Part shown: one piece after another, positions 1 to 6,014 of the stretch
How the letters are laid out: each line of letters begins with the position of its first letter
Position numbering within the stretch: position 1 is the stretch's first letter
Assembly (NCBI GenBank): GCA_002315495.1
Contig: DCGJ01000042.1
Location: 1-6,014, forward strand
Reading direction: 5' to 3'
From: Lachnoclostridium sp. UBA1781
Lineage (GTDB): Bacteria > Bacillota > Clostridia > Lachnospirales > Lachnospiraceae
DNA length: 6,014 nucleotides
The notes under the pieces: model-generated
Database searches by the model: none
What the model saw: the letters and a program-made list of their open reading frames with translations, nothing else
Told to the model about the DNA's origin: nothing
Translations under genes and position numbers: made by a program

Positions 1-25
1 GAATACCACATCCCGCCCCAAGGCG

Positions 26-62
26 AAAAAAACCTCCGGTCCCATGTTTGGAACCGGAGGTT
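26..62 (-). terminator. Rho-independent terminator after the aquaporin gene
   Basis: Bases 31-40 and 53-62 are perfect inverted repeats (AACCTCCGGT / ACCGGAGGTT) that form a 10-bp GC-rich stem with a 12-base loop. Read on the minus strand, the stem runs into seven T residues (the A run at 26-32), the classic intrinsic terminator layout. It begins 43 bases after the aquaporin stop codon. On the plus strand the T tract after the stem is interrupted, so the terminator acts mainly on minus-strand transcription. Bases 1-25 beyond it hold nothing I can identify. Confidence 0.93.
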
Positions 63-105
63 TCACTTTTTTCACCTGACGTCTGCTAACGAAGCTTCCG
101 TCGAT

Positions 106-792
106 TTACTTATCGCTCTCAAGGAACTTGTAGGTAAATGCGGCACCGGCTGCACCAACCAACGGTCCAACGATGAATACCCAAAGGTCCTTAATCGGCT
201 GGGTGGTTCCCTTAATTGCAGCGACCAAAGCCGGTCCAAAGGAACGAGCCGGGTTAACGGAAGTACCGGTAAGTGCAATACCAAGAATGTGTACCAATAC
301 GAGGGTGATACCGATAACAAGTCCTGCGAAGGAACCATGTCCTGCCTTAGCAGAGGTAACACCAAGAATGGTAAGAACAAAGATGTAGGTAAGTAAAATC
401 TCTACAATCAAGCCTGCAGCAATGCTTCCGTTCACACCACCAAGTCCGTTGGAGCCAAGTCCGCCGGTCTTATCCTCAAGACTGCCGAGGTTAAAGATCA
501 ATGCGAGAACGCCTGCACCTGCGAGTGCACCAAGACACTGAGAAATCACATAACCAATGAAATCATTCACCTTCATACCGCCGCTAATCAACACACCGAG
601 AGAAACGGCCGGATTAATGTGGCAACCGGAAATGTTACCGATGGAATAAGCCTCAGCAACAATGACGAAACCAAATGCGAGCGCGGTCAAAGCGTAACCG
701 CCGTAATTCTCACAGCCGGTAACCATTGCGGTACCACAACCAAGCAATACGAGTACAAATGTACCGATAAACTCAGCAATATACTTCTTCAT
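106..792 (-). CDS. aqpZ: Aquaporin Z-type water channel (MIP family)
   Basis: Inner-membrane channel of 228 residues for passive water flow, the usual length for bacterial aquaporins. Both pore-forming NPA motifs are intact (residues 60-62 in HINPAV and 180-182 in SVNPAR), and the N-terminus shows the family's helix-1 signature (AEFIGTFVLVLLGCG). By motif spacing against E. coli AqpZ, the aromatic/arginine filter is F40, H168, T177 and R183, identical to AqpZ. Glycerol facilitators carry a small residue (Gly) instead of the His, so water rather than glycerol is the expected substrate. The start at 792 is chosen because AGGAGGA sits 8 bases upstream and the promoter's expected transcription start is only about 27 bases upstream. 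The frame stays open to a GTG at 924, but that start lies upstream of the promoter. The gene has its own promoter and a terminator after it. The water-specific call is inferred from the filter residues. Confidence 0.95.
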   Translation of the reverse strand: MKKYIAEFIGTFVLVLLGCGTAMVTGCENYGGYALTALAFGFVIVAEAYSIGNISGCHINPAVSLGVLISGGMKVNDFIGYVISQCLGALAGAGVLALIFNLGSLEDKTGGLGSNGLGGVNGSIAAGLIVEILLTYIFVLTILGVTSAKAGHGSFAGLVIGITLVLVHILGIALTGTSVNPARSFGPALVAAIKGTTQPIKDLWVFIVGPLVGAAGAAFTYKFLESDK

Positions 793-800
793 ATGAAGTG

Positions 801-807
801 TCCTCCT
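801..807 (-). promoter_or_regulatory. Ribosome binding site that fixes the aquaporin start
   Basis: Minus-strand AGGAGGA lies 8 bases before the ATG at 790-792. It is a near-perfect Shine-Dalgarno match and settles the choice between this ATG and the in-frame GTG at 924, which would add 44 charged residues and has no comparable site. Confidence 0.9.
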
Positions 808-825
808 AATAAAAATGATACTGAT

Positions 826-854
826 ATTATACAAATTGACGAATTTCTTTTCAA
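826..854 (-). promoter_or_regulatory. Sigma-70/SigA-type promoter of the aquaporin gene
   Basis: On the minus strand, TTGAAA (849-854) is followed by exactly 17 bases and then TATAAT (826-831). This is one mismatch from consensus at -35 and a perfect -10. The expected start of transcription is near base 819, giving a leader of about 27 bases before the ATG at 792. The promoter lies in the 143-base gap after the K+ channel gene, so the aquaporin can be expressed separately from the upstream operon. I see no operator repeat around it. Confidence 0.85.
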
Positions 855-935
855 GCCTTTCGACCAATTCTTCACGATTATTTTGGGCCTCAATCCTTCT
901 GCCCTTTGCTTCTGATTCAGGCACGATTCTTCGCC

Positions 936-1967
936 CTAATTCTTTTCAATTTTCTCGGTTCTCACCACAAGAATATCACCCTCACGAATCCGAAGATTAT
1001 TGGTTGCGACAACCGTCATATCACCTCGTACTACCACCAGAATATGAATATCAAAATTCTCGATAATATCCTCCACGGTGCGGTTCTTCAGCTTACTCTT
1101 CGCTTCGACCACAACCTCGCCGAGCTTCTCAACATCGTCAAAGCGCTCGGCCGCATTTTCCTTGTTCGAGTACTGCTCCACAAAACCTGCGGAAATAATA
1201 CCGGTAGGAATAGCCACAACACCAACGCCCAAAAACTCGATGATGATGCCCATGAATCGCCCCATATTGGTAATCGGCGTCACATCTCCGTAGCCGACGG
1301 TAAGTAACGCGGATACGCTCCACCAGATGCCGGAAAATGCATTTTTGAACTCCTCCGGCTGCGCCTCATGCTCCACACTGTACATACAGAGAGACGATCC
1401 GAACATCAGAATGACCAGAATGAACATGGAGGAGAAAATCTGATTTCGCTTCTCGTACAAAACCGAGGTGATAACATTAAAGCTATCGTACTGATTGTTG
1501 ATTCGAAACAGATGGAAAATGCGCACCACCCTCAGCATTCTAAACACAATAAAGCCGCTCAGGAAGAACATCGGCAAAATCGTCAAAAGCTCCACAATAC
1601 CGTCGAAGGATACGACGAACCGTCCGATAGCCTTTTTTCTTGTCAGGCTCGGATACAGAAAATCTGCGGTCCAGATACGAAGCAGATATTCCACAACAAA
1701 TACCGCGGTGGTCACCCACTCCACGATACGAAGCCCGGTCATAATCGACTCGAATCGGTCAAACGTCTCCATAAACATGGCAACGACGTTAAAGATAATG
1801 ACTACAACTAAGAAGAAGTCAAATGCCCGGCTGGGCAGGTCATCCTTCGTCCCGATTTGCACGGTATGAAACACCCGCTTGCGGAAGGTAGCGCAGTCCT
1901 TCCCCTGTCGCTTGGTTTCTGGATGGCGTGCATTTGGCTCAATTTTTCTTTTCTTTTTTGAACTCAT
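936..1967 (-). CDS. Voltage-gated-type K+ channel with C-terminal RCK_C domain
   Basis: 343-residue inner-membrane K+ channel. After a basic cytoplasmic N-terminus come S1 (about 49-66), S2 (81-99) with the charge-transfer pattern E83/F90/E93, S3 (117-135) with acidic D122 and E126, and S4 (139-155) with R143, R146, R149, H152 and R155 at every third position. S5 is at about 176-197, the pore helix at 211-222, the K+ selectivity filter TVGYGD at 223-228, and S6 at 236-263. Residues about 283-338 resemble an RCK_C/TrkA_C domain (RGDMTVV, then LRIREGDILVV), the regulatory half-module that usually follows a nucleotide-binding RCK_N domain; no RCK_N is present. The ATG at 1967 is chosen over the GTG at 2003 because GGGGAGA precedes it and the longer form would overlap the upstream gene. 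It starts 23 bases after the nuclease stop codon, so the two are probably co-transcribed. Family assignment is secure; gating mode and ligand are unknown. Confidence 0.92.
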   Translation of the reverse strand: MSSKKKRKIEPNARHPETKRQGKDCATFRKRVFHTVQIGTKDDLPSRAFDFFLVVVIIFNVVAMFMETFDRFESIMTGLRIVEWVTTAVFVVEYLLRIWTADFLYPSLTRKKAIGRFVVSFDGIVELLTILPMFFLSGFIVFRMLRVVRIFHLFRINNQYDSFNVITSVLYEKRNQIFSSMFILVILMFGSSLCMYSVEHEAQPEEFKNAFSGIWWSVSALLTVGYGDVTPITNMGRFMGIIIEFLGVGVVAIPTGIISAGFVEQYSNKENAAERFDDVEKLGEVVVEAKSKLKNRTVEDIIENFDIHILVVVRGDMTVVATNNLRIREGDILVVRTEKIEKN

Positions 1968-1973
1968 AAGAAA

Positions 1974-1980
1974 TCTCCCC
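1974..1980 (-). promoter_or_regulatory. Ribosome binding site that decides the K+ channel start
   Basis: Minus-strand GGGGAGA lies 6 bases before the ATG at 1965-1967. It supports that ATG over the in-frame GTG at 2001-2003, which has no Shine-Dalgarno sequence and lies inside the end of the nuclease gene. Confidence 0.75.
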
Positions 1981-1990
1981 AAAAGGAATC

Positions 1991-3604
1991 TTATCGATCC
2001 CACTTATTACAAAGCGCGTCAATCTGGTCGGCAAACTTTGCCAGATCCTTGTTCGCTCCTCCGCGATTATGCTCAATAACCGAAAGCAATCGCTTTCCGG
2101 CCATGAGAAGTCGCTGGAATACAGAGCTAGCCTTCGCTGCCGCCTGTCGCGGAGTTCTCTCCGGTACCGGAGTCGTAACACCCTTGTCCAGACATTCCAC
2201 GGTATCTCCAAGCAGGTACGTTCCGCCCGAATATGGTGCCTCCGCATCCATTCCGTACAGGGCATGAATCTTCTCGGCAAATTCGTCCGTCACGGAATCA
2301 TTTCCGTGATTTACAAATACCTTCTTTGGCGGGCAATCCTTTAACGCGCCAATCCAATCGAGGAGCAGCGGCTCGTCCGCATGTCCGCTGATACCATCCA
2401 TCTGCGCCAGACGGGCGCGAACGGAGATTTCCTCACCGAACAGCTTAACCGATTCCTTGCCGGACAGAATCGCATTTCCAAGCGTACCCTCCGACTGATA
2501 TCCGACAAATAAAACCGTACATTCCGGTCGCCACAAATTATGCTTTAAATGATGGCGGATACGGCCGGCCTCGCACATGCCGCTGGCGGAAATAATCACC
2601 TTCGGTGTCGGATCAAGATTGATTGCCACAGAATCGTTACTTGTAATGGAGGTCTTCAGTCCCGAAAAACGAATCGGATTGATTCCCTGAACCAGCAGCT
2701 CCTTCGTAGTCTCATCACAGTAGCTCATAAAGTCGGTACTGTACACATTGGTCGCCTCCACGGCCAGCGGGCTATCCACCCAGACCGGGAAGTTATCATG
2801 ATTTTTAATCAGGTTCCGTGTCTTTATTTCACGAATCAGGTAAAGCATCTCCTGCGTACGACCAACCGCAAAGGCAGGAATTACAACATTGCCGCCCTTA
2901 TCCAAGGTCGTCTGAATGATGTCACGAAGCTGCTCCACATAGTCCTTCCGCTCGCCATGTGTGCGATTACCATACGTGGATTCGATGATGACATAATCCA
3001 CTGGGTCCGGCTTCTGCGGATTCTTAATCAGCGGACGATCCACATTTCCAAGATCTCCGGAGAACAGAAGCTTCTCCGTCTTCCCCTTCTCGGTAACGGA
3101 CACCTCAATGCTCGCACTTCCAAGCAAATGCCCTGCATCCAGAAGGCGGATGGATACCCCAGGCAAAATCTCCGTCGGCGTATTATAATCTACGGCCTTC
3201 ATCAGCTGAAGCGCGGCTCTGGCATCATTTGTCGTGTAAAGAGGCTCCACCGAACCATTGCCCGCACGCATGCTCTTTCGGTTCTTCCATTCTGCTTCCT
3301 GCTCCTGAATATGAGCAGAATCAAGCAACATAATGGAGCATAGACGCTCCGTCGGAACCGACATGTAAATCGGGCCTGAAAATCCATTCTTCACAAGCAC
3401 CGGAAGCTTTCCGGAGTGGTCGATATGCGCATGGGTTAACAGCACACAATCGATATCGCCCGGGTTCTCCGGAAAATCAATATTGTCGTACAGATTCACA
3501 CCCTGTTCCAGCCCGAAGTCCACCAGAATCTTATAGTTCTCCGTGTAAAGTAACGTTGCCGAACCGGTAACCTCATGGGCTGCTCCAATAAATTGTAAAC
3601 GCAT
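1991..3604 (-). CDS. Beta-CASP metallo-beta-lactamase RNA hydrolase
   Basis: 537-residue, probably cytoplasmic, zinc-dependent nuclease of the beta-CASP group (CPSF73, RNase J and Thermus TTHA0252 relatives). The N-terminus (RLQFIGAAHEVTGSA) matches the TTHA0252-like branch. All metal ligands are visible: D29, the HAHIDH signature at 58-63, H159 (DAGHLLGSAS) and D184 (FSGDLG). The beta-CASP motifs are E208 (ESTYGNR), H408 (GISGHAD) and H433 (VNHGND), with the RMMBL RNA-specificity segment around 365-440. The active site therefore looks complete, and RNA endo- or exonuclease action is expected from the family. Residues about 475-537 are an extra tail with a basic stretch (MAGKRLL) and an end rich in charged residues; family members of 430-470 residues lack it. 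AGGAGGT at 3611-3617 supports the ATG at 3604. It starts 18 bases after the membrane-protein gene and ends 23 bases before the K+ channel gene. No specific RNA target can be inferred. Confidence 0.93.
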   Translation of the reverse strand: MRLQFIGAAHEVTGSATLLYTENYKILVDFGLEQGVNLYDNIDFPENPGDIDCVLLTHAHIDHSGKLPVLVKNGFSGPIYMSVPTERLCSIMLLDSAHIQEQEAEWKNRKSMRAGNGSVEPLYTTNDARAALQLMKAVDYNTPTEILPGVSIRLLDAGHLLGSASIEVSVTEKGKTEKLLFSGDLGNVDRPLIKNPQKPDPVDYVIIESTYGNRTHGERKDYVEQLRDIIQTTLDKGGNVVIPAFAVGRTQEMLYLIREIKTRNLIKNHDNFPVWVDSPLAVEATNVYSTDFMSYCDETTKELLVQGINPIRFSGLKTSITSNDSVAINLDPTPKVIISASGMCEAGRIRHHLKHNLWRPECTVLFVGYQSEGTLGNAILSGKESVKLFGEEISVRARLAQMDGISGHADEPLLLDWIGALKDCPPKKVFVNHGNDSVTDEFAEKIHALYGMDAEAPYSGGTYLLGDTVECLDKGVTTPVPERTPRQAAAKASSVFQRLLMAGKRLLSVIEHNRGGANKDLAKFADQIDALCNKWDR

Positions 3605-3610
3605 ACCAAT

Positions 3611-3617
3611 ACCTCCT
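3611..3617 (-). promoter_or_regulatory. Ribosome binding site of the RNA hydrolase gene
   Basis: Minus-strand AGGAGGT lies 6 bases before the ATG at 3602-3604, inside the 18-base gap after the preceding gene. The tight spacing fits translation of neighbouring genes from one message. Confidence 0.85.
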
Positions 3618-3622
3618 TGCCA

Positions 3623-6013
3623 CTATTTCACAGTAATTTCCTTATACTCGTACCGATACTCGGCCTTAACCGTTCCGTCCTCCAGACAATTCTTCTGAGT
3701 CAGAATATTCCCGTTGGAATCGTAAGTGAATTCTCTTACCTCGTAACAGCTTTCCCCTGCGTAGTATTCCACGCGAACCGCCTTGCCGTCACGATTGTTC
3801 GTGTAAAACTCGCGGGAGGTCCACGCATTTTCCTTCGAACCACTGTAAACCGCTACCAGGAATCCGTTTTCGTCATATTCCTTCTTGATGACAAAACTCA
3901 GATTCCCTCCGGTCAGATTATCATAGGTCCTCTGCCCCAAAATGCGCGCACCGTCATAAACTATCTCGTATGTGATATCCGTGTCGAGCTTTCCGTCATA
4001 ATCCTCCCGACGTTCCCGAGTCTCATTGCCCTTGTCGTCATACTCGTACGTCAAACGAAACAGAACACTCCCGTCCGTCGGGCTTAACATAACAACCTCG
4101 TTTTCGAGATCTCCCTCACCGTAGGAATATGTATAAATATCGTCCTGGCTTCGATCCGTCCCTGCAGCCTCGTCGTGAATTGTCTGCTTCACGATTCGGT
4201 TCTTCTTGTCGCGCTCGATGGCATAGGTCATGACCACATTGGCACGTCCATCATTATACTGCACCGTAATCTTTGTTCGTGTGCCAAACTCATCGTATTC
4301 ATAAGAGCGAGCCAAATGCTCCTCGCCGTCCGTAATCTCGTACTCCGCGGTACATACCCAAATGCTTTCCTTCTTTCCCAAGGTTTCGTAATCCGTAATT
4401 CCCTTTCCGGTATTCGGATGAATGGAGGAATAAATCATGTCTCCGGTAAATAAAATCACAAGCACAAGGGCAATCGGAATCAGCACCTGAAGCTTTATTC
4501 TCTGCATCAGTGAGCTCAAAACCGGCGCCGCCAGATAGACCATGGCCATTCCTCCGACGCCAAAGATAAACAACCCTTCTGCGCAGATCCGGCCGTGAAG
4601 ATTCAAAAAGTATCCGTCATAGGACCACCACTTCGTTCCATCGTGTGTGGTCTCCAGATACCAGGCGGTCGCATATTCAACGACACCGCATAGCACCACT
4701 GATGCAAGAAAATGCGCCACAGGGCGACTACGGAATCGTTTGCAAATCGTCAGAATCAGTACGCCACCACTTCCGTAAATCGGAAGCCAAGGCCCGTGCA
4801 TAACACCTCTGTTCGAGAATTCATGCGCCTCCACCATGTGATACGAGATCTCCCACAACCAGCCGACCATCGAGAAAATGAAGAAGATCATAATGATATC
4901 CCAGATGGTATAATTCTGAAGGAAGTTGAAGGATTTCTGCTTGGTATGAACACGCCCATGAAGCGGGTGAAGTGGCGTTGGGTAACAGCGCATCTCAATT
5001 AAGTCGCGCACTTCTCGCTGGTTTGCCTGCAAAGCCACCTGCTCACGGAACTTCTGTTCCCGCTCTCCGCTATGTAAAATAATACCAAAATTCTTTGAAA
5101 GGAAGCCCTCCACACCGGTCAGCGGCTCAACCTCGATGGTTGGAATATCGTAAAGCTCCGCTGCCTCAGGAAATCTCTCCCGAAAGACTTTGGAATCCGG
5201 CTTTTCAAAGAGATATTCATCCTGAAGAAGGTCCGCATTTTCAATATGCTTTCGCTTGGCCTCTGCTCTTACATAGGTGTAAAATTCGGCCTTGACTGCC
5301 AGTCGGTACGGTCCAAAATAAAAGACTTCCACACTGGATGTAATTGGAATCAGGGAGAGAATGTACCAGCCAATCATCGAGAGGTCGATTTTAAAACACT
5401 CCAGCTTGTGACCATTCATCATTTTCCGCGAAAGCGTAATCGCCTCTGTTGCGGAAAGAGTCGGATTCTCGGCAATAATATAAGGCACCATGGAGTAGGA
5501 ATAAATCTTGATGAAGCCTCCGACTATGGTCAGGTACCAAAGCAGATGGTACAAGCTTGTAACCGCACAAACCCATGAAACGTGAAACCATTTTCGAATA
5601 CGAGGAAAGAACAGAATTGACTTTACCGGAAGAACCTCGTAGGTTCGTCCTTCCAGGTAGATTCGTGCCAAAATCGCTTTGTAAACATTGGTAAACAGGA
5701 ACCAGAAAAATCCCGTGAAGATCAAAACCAACATTCCAACAATAATCACGGCCCAAAGGCTGGAACCAATAACCCTTGTCAACAAAAGAATTCCGGTCAC
5801 ATAATACGCCCCCGAGTTCAGCCCGCTGGCAACACTTCCAAGTACTCCTAACCCATATCCCAATGGGCTCCCCGGATTCTTCTCTTTGATATTCTCCGCA
5901 TTTTGATTTTTGTTATTTTGTACCTCTTCCTTCGCGCCTTCCTTATCTCCCCGAAGCAACTGCTCGAACAGATTCTCGGCAAACAAGTATGCCGAGAATC
6001 TGTTCGAGCAGTT
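3623..6013 (-). CDS. DUF975 / CmpB-type permease fusion with YD-repeat tail, 5' partial
   Basis: Large polytopic membrane protein; residues are numbered from the TTG at 5986. Residues about 40-250 match DUF975 (landmarks LEGRTYEVLPV, YSYSMVPYIIAENP, LSRKMMNGHK, LSMIGW) with about four membrane segments. A soluble linker (240-355) follows. Residues about 358-495 match the CmpB-type putative ABC permease family PF06541 (GWLWEISY, NRGVMHGPWLPIYG, VEYATAWYLE, NLHGRICAEG), and a last helix is at 501-518. Positive charges at 416-421 and 496-498 place the tail outside the cell. Residues 545-787 are YD/Rhs-like repeats, an odd addition. The frame is open to the window edge, the TTG has no ribosome binding site, and the usual DUF975 N-terminus with its first helix is missing, so the gene is almost certainly truncated. 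Bases 5981-6014 are likely a fold-back, so the codons there are doubtful. Transport function is unproven, and no ABC ATPase is adjacent in the window. First gene of the apparent operon. Confidence 0.88.
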   Translation of the reverse strand, partial: NCSNRFSAYLFAENLFEQLLRGDKEGAKEEVQNNKNQNAENIKEKNPGSPLGYGLGVLGSVASGLNSGAYYVTGILLLTRVIGSSLWAVIIVGMLVLIFTGFFWFLFTNVYKAILARIYLEGRTYEVLPVKSILFFPRIRKWFHVSWVCAVTSLYHLLWYLTIVGGFIKIYSYSMVPYIIAENPTLSATEAITLSRKMMNGHKLECFKIDLSMIGWYILSLIPITSSVEVFYFGPYRLAVKAEFYTYVRAEAKRKHIENADLLQDEYLFEKPDSKVFRERFPEAAELYDIPTIEVEPLTGVEGFLSKNFGIILHSGEREQKFREQVALQANQREVRDLIEMRCYPTPLHPLHGRVHTKQKSFNFLQNYTIWDIIMIFFIFSMVGWLWEISYHMVEAHEFSNRGVMHGPWLPIYGSGGVLILTICKRFRSRPVAHFLASVVLCGVVEYATAWYLETTHDGTKWWSYDGYFLNLHGRICAEGLFIFGVGGMAMVYLAAPVLSSLMQRIKLQVLIPIALVLVILFTGDMIYSSIHPNTGKGITDYETLGKKESIWVCTAEYEITDGEEHLARSYEYDEFGTRTKITVQYNDGRANVVMTYAIERDKKNRIVKQTIHDEAAGTDRSQDDIYTYSYGEGDLENEVVMLSPTDGSVLFRLTYEYDDKGNETRERREDYDGKLDTDITYEIVYDGARILGQRTYDNLTGGNLSFVIKKEYDENGFLVAVYSGSKENAWTSREFYTNNRDGKAVRVEYYAGESCYEVREFTYDSNGNILTQKNCLEDGTVKAEYRYEYKEITVK
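3641..4303 (-). repeat. Coding region for about eight degenerate YD/Rhs-like repeats
   Basis: Residues 562-782 of the membrane protein repeat with a period of about 28 residues. Landmarks are YEYDEFG (562), YAIERDKKN (588), YTYSYGEG (618), YEYDDKGN (647), YEIVYDG (673), KEYDENG (702), FYTNNRDG (727) and FTYDSNGN (753), ending in YRYEYK. Each unit has aromatic strands, an Asp/Asn-Gly turn and then a second strand, the pattern of YD-repeats in Rhs and wall-associated proteins. The copies are too diverged at DNA level to be recent duplications. A beta-strand-rich extracellular binding or spacer domain is the likely structure; the ligand is unknown. Confidence 0.72.
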
Positions 6014-6014
6014 G
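5957..6014. repeat. Perfect 24-base inverted repeat at the window end
   Basis: Bases 5957-5980 and 5991-6014 are exact reverse complements, separated by a 10-base loop (AAACAAGTAT), and the right arm ends on the last base. The left arm is real coding sequence for AENLFEQL of the membrane protein; the right arm would only repeat it backwards. A fold-back chimera or assembly artefact is the simplest reading. A true inverted repeat continuing past the window cannot be excluded. Confidence 0.9.

Noticed and set aside
875..910. A possible terminator after the K+ channel gene (GGGC ... GCCC)
   Set aside because: The stem is only four base pairs with a 10-base loop and no following T run, so it would not terminate well.
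936..2003. A longer K+ channel starting at a GTG at 2003
   Set aside because: It would overlap the nuclease gene by 13 bases and has no ribosome binding site, while the ATG at 1967 has GGGGAGA at proper spacing.
2159..2172. A perfect 14-base palindrome (CTCCGGTACCGGAG)
   Set aside because: It has no loop, lies within the coding sequence for PVPE in the nuclease tail, and has no partner site nearby. Codon-driven coincidence is the simplest reading.
1939..2280. A 113-codon minus-strand frame overlapping the end of the nuclease and the start of the K+ channel gene
   Set aside because: It overlaps two well-supported genes in another frame, and its product has an arbitrary, arginine-rich composition with no domain.
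2290..2309. An 8-bp stem with a 4-base loop (TCACGGAA / TTCCGTGA)
   Set aside because: It lies in the codons for the catalytic HGNDSV region of the nuclease, has no T run and is well away from any gene end, so neither a terminator nor a regulatory hairpin is supported.
2549..3343. A 264-codon open frame on the plus strand opposite the RNA hydrolase gene
   Set aside because: It lies wholly antisense to a well-supported gene, shows no recognisable motif or membrane pattern and no good ribosome binding site. It is a by-product of the opposite strand's codon use.
5984..5986. TTG as the true start of the large membrane protein
   Set aside because: It has no ribosome binding site, lies in the loop of the terminal inverted repeat, and would leave the protein without the usual DUF975 N-terminal helix. 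A gene cut by the window end fits better.

Overview
The window (6,014 bases, one end of a contig or a slice of one) holds four protein genes, all on the minus strand, packed with almost no spare DNA. Strong AGGAGG-type ribosome binding sites, a near-consensus sigma-70/SigA-type promoter, an intrinsic terminator and a DUF975 + CmpB-type (PF06541) membrane fusion point to a Firmicute, most likely a Clostridia/Lachnospiraceae-like gut or anaerobic bacterium with a balanced base composition. The taxon is an inference from protein style; no rRNA or marker gene is present.

Layout in transcription order (right to left). (1) 3623-6013: a large polytopic membrane protein, probably 5'-truncated by the window edge. 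It joins a DUF975 domain, a CmpB-type permease-like domain and an unusual C-terminal array of about eight YD/Rhs-like repeats that is predicted to lie outside the cell. (2) 1991-3604: a beta-CASP metallo-beta-lactamase-fold RNA hydrolase with all its metal ligands. (3) 936-1967: a six-transmembrane voltage-gated-type K+ channel with a TVGYGD filter, a full S4 charge ladder carrying a histidine at one step, and a lone RCK_C/TrkA_C-like domain at the C-terminus. (4) 106-792: an AqpZ-type water channel with its own promoter and a terminator just after it.

Genes 1 to 3 are separated by only 18 and 23 bases, each with its own ribosome binding site, and look like one operon. The aquaporin is 143 bases further on behind a separate promoter (TTGAAA-17-TATAAT), so it can be made alone, although no terminator separates it from the channel gene and read-through is possible. 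A K+ channel beside a water channel suggests turgor or osmotic homeostasis. The link to the RNA nuclease and the YD-repeat membrane protein is positional only.

The last 58 bases form a perfect 24-base inverted repeat around a 10-base loop that runs to the final base. This looks like an assembly or amplification fold-back, so the apparent N-terminus of the membrane protein should not be trusted. I found no tRNA, rRNA, CRISPR array, insertion sequence or riboswitch. The window is mostly ordinary housekeeping or envelope content. The YD-repeat tail and the channel architecture are the points most worth a second look.
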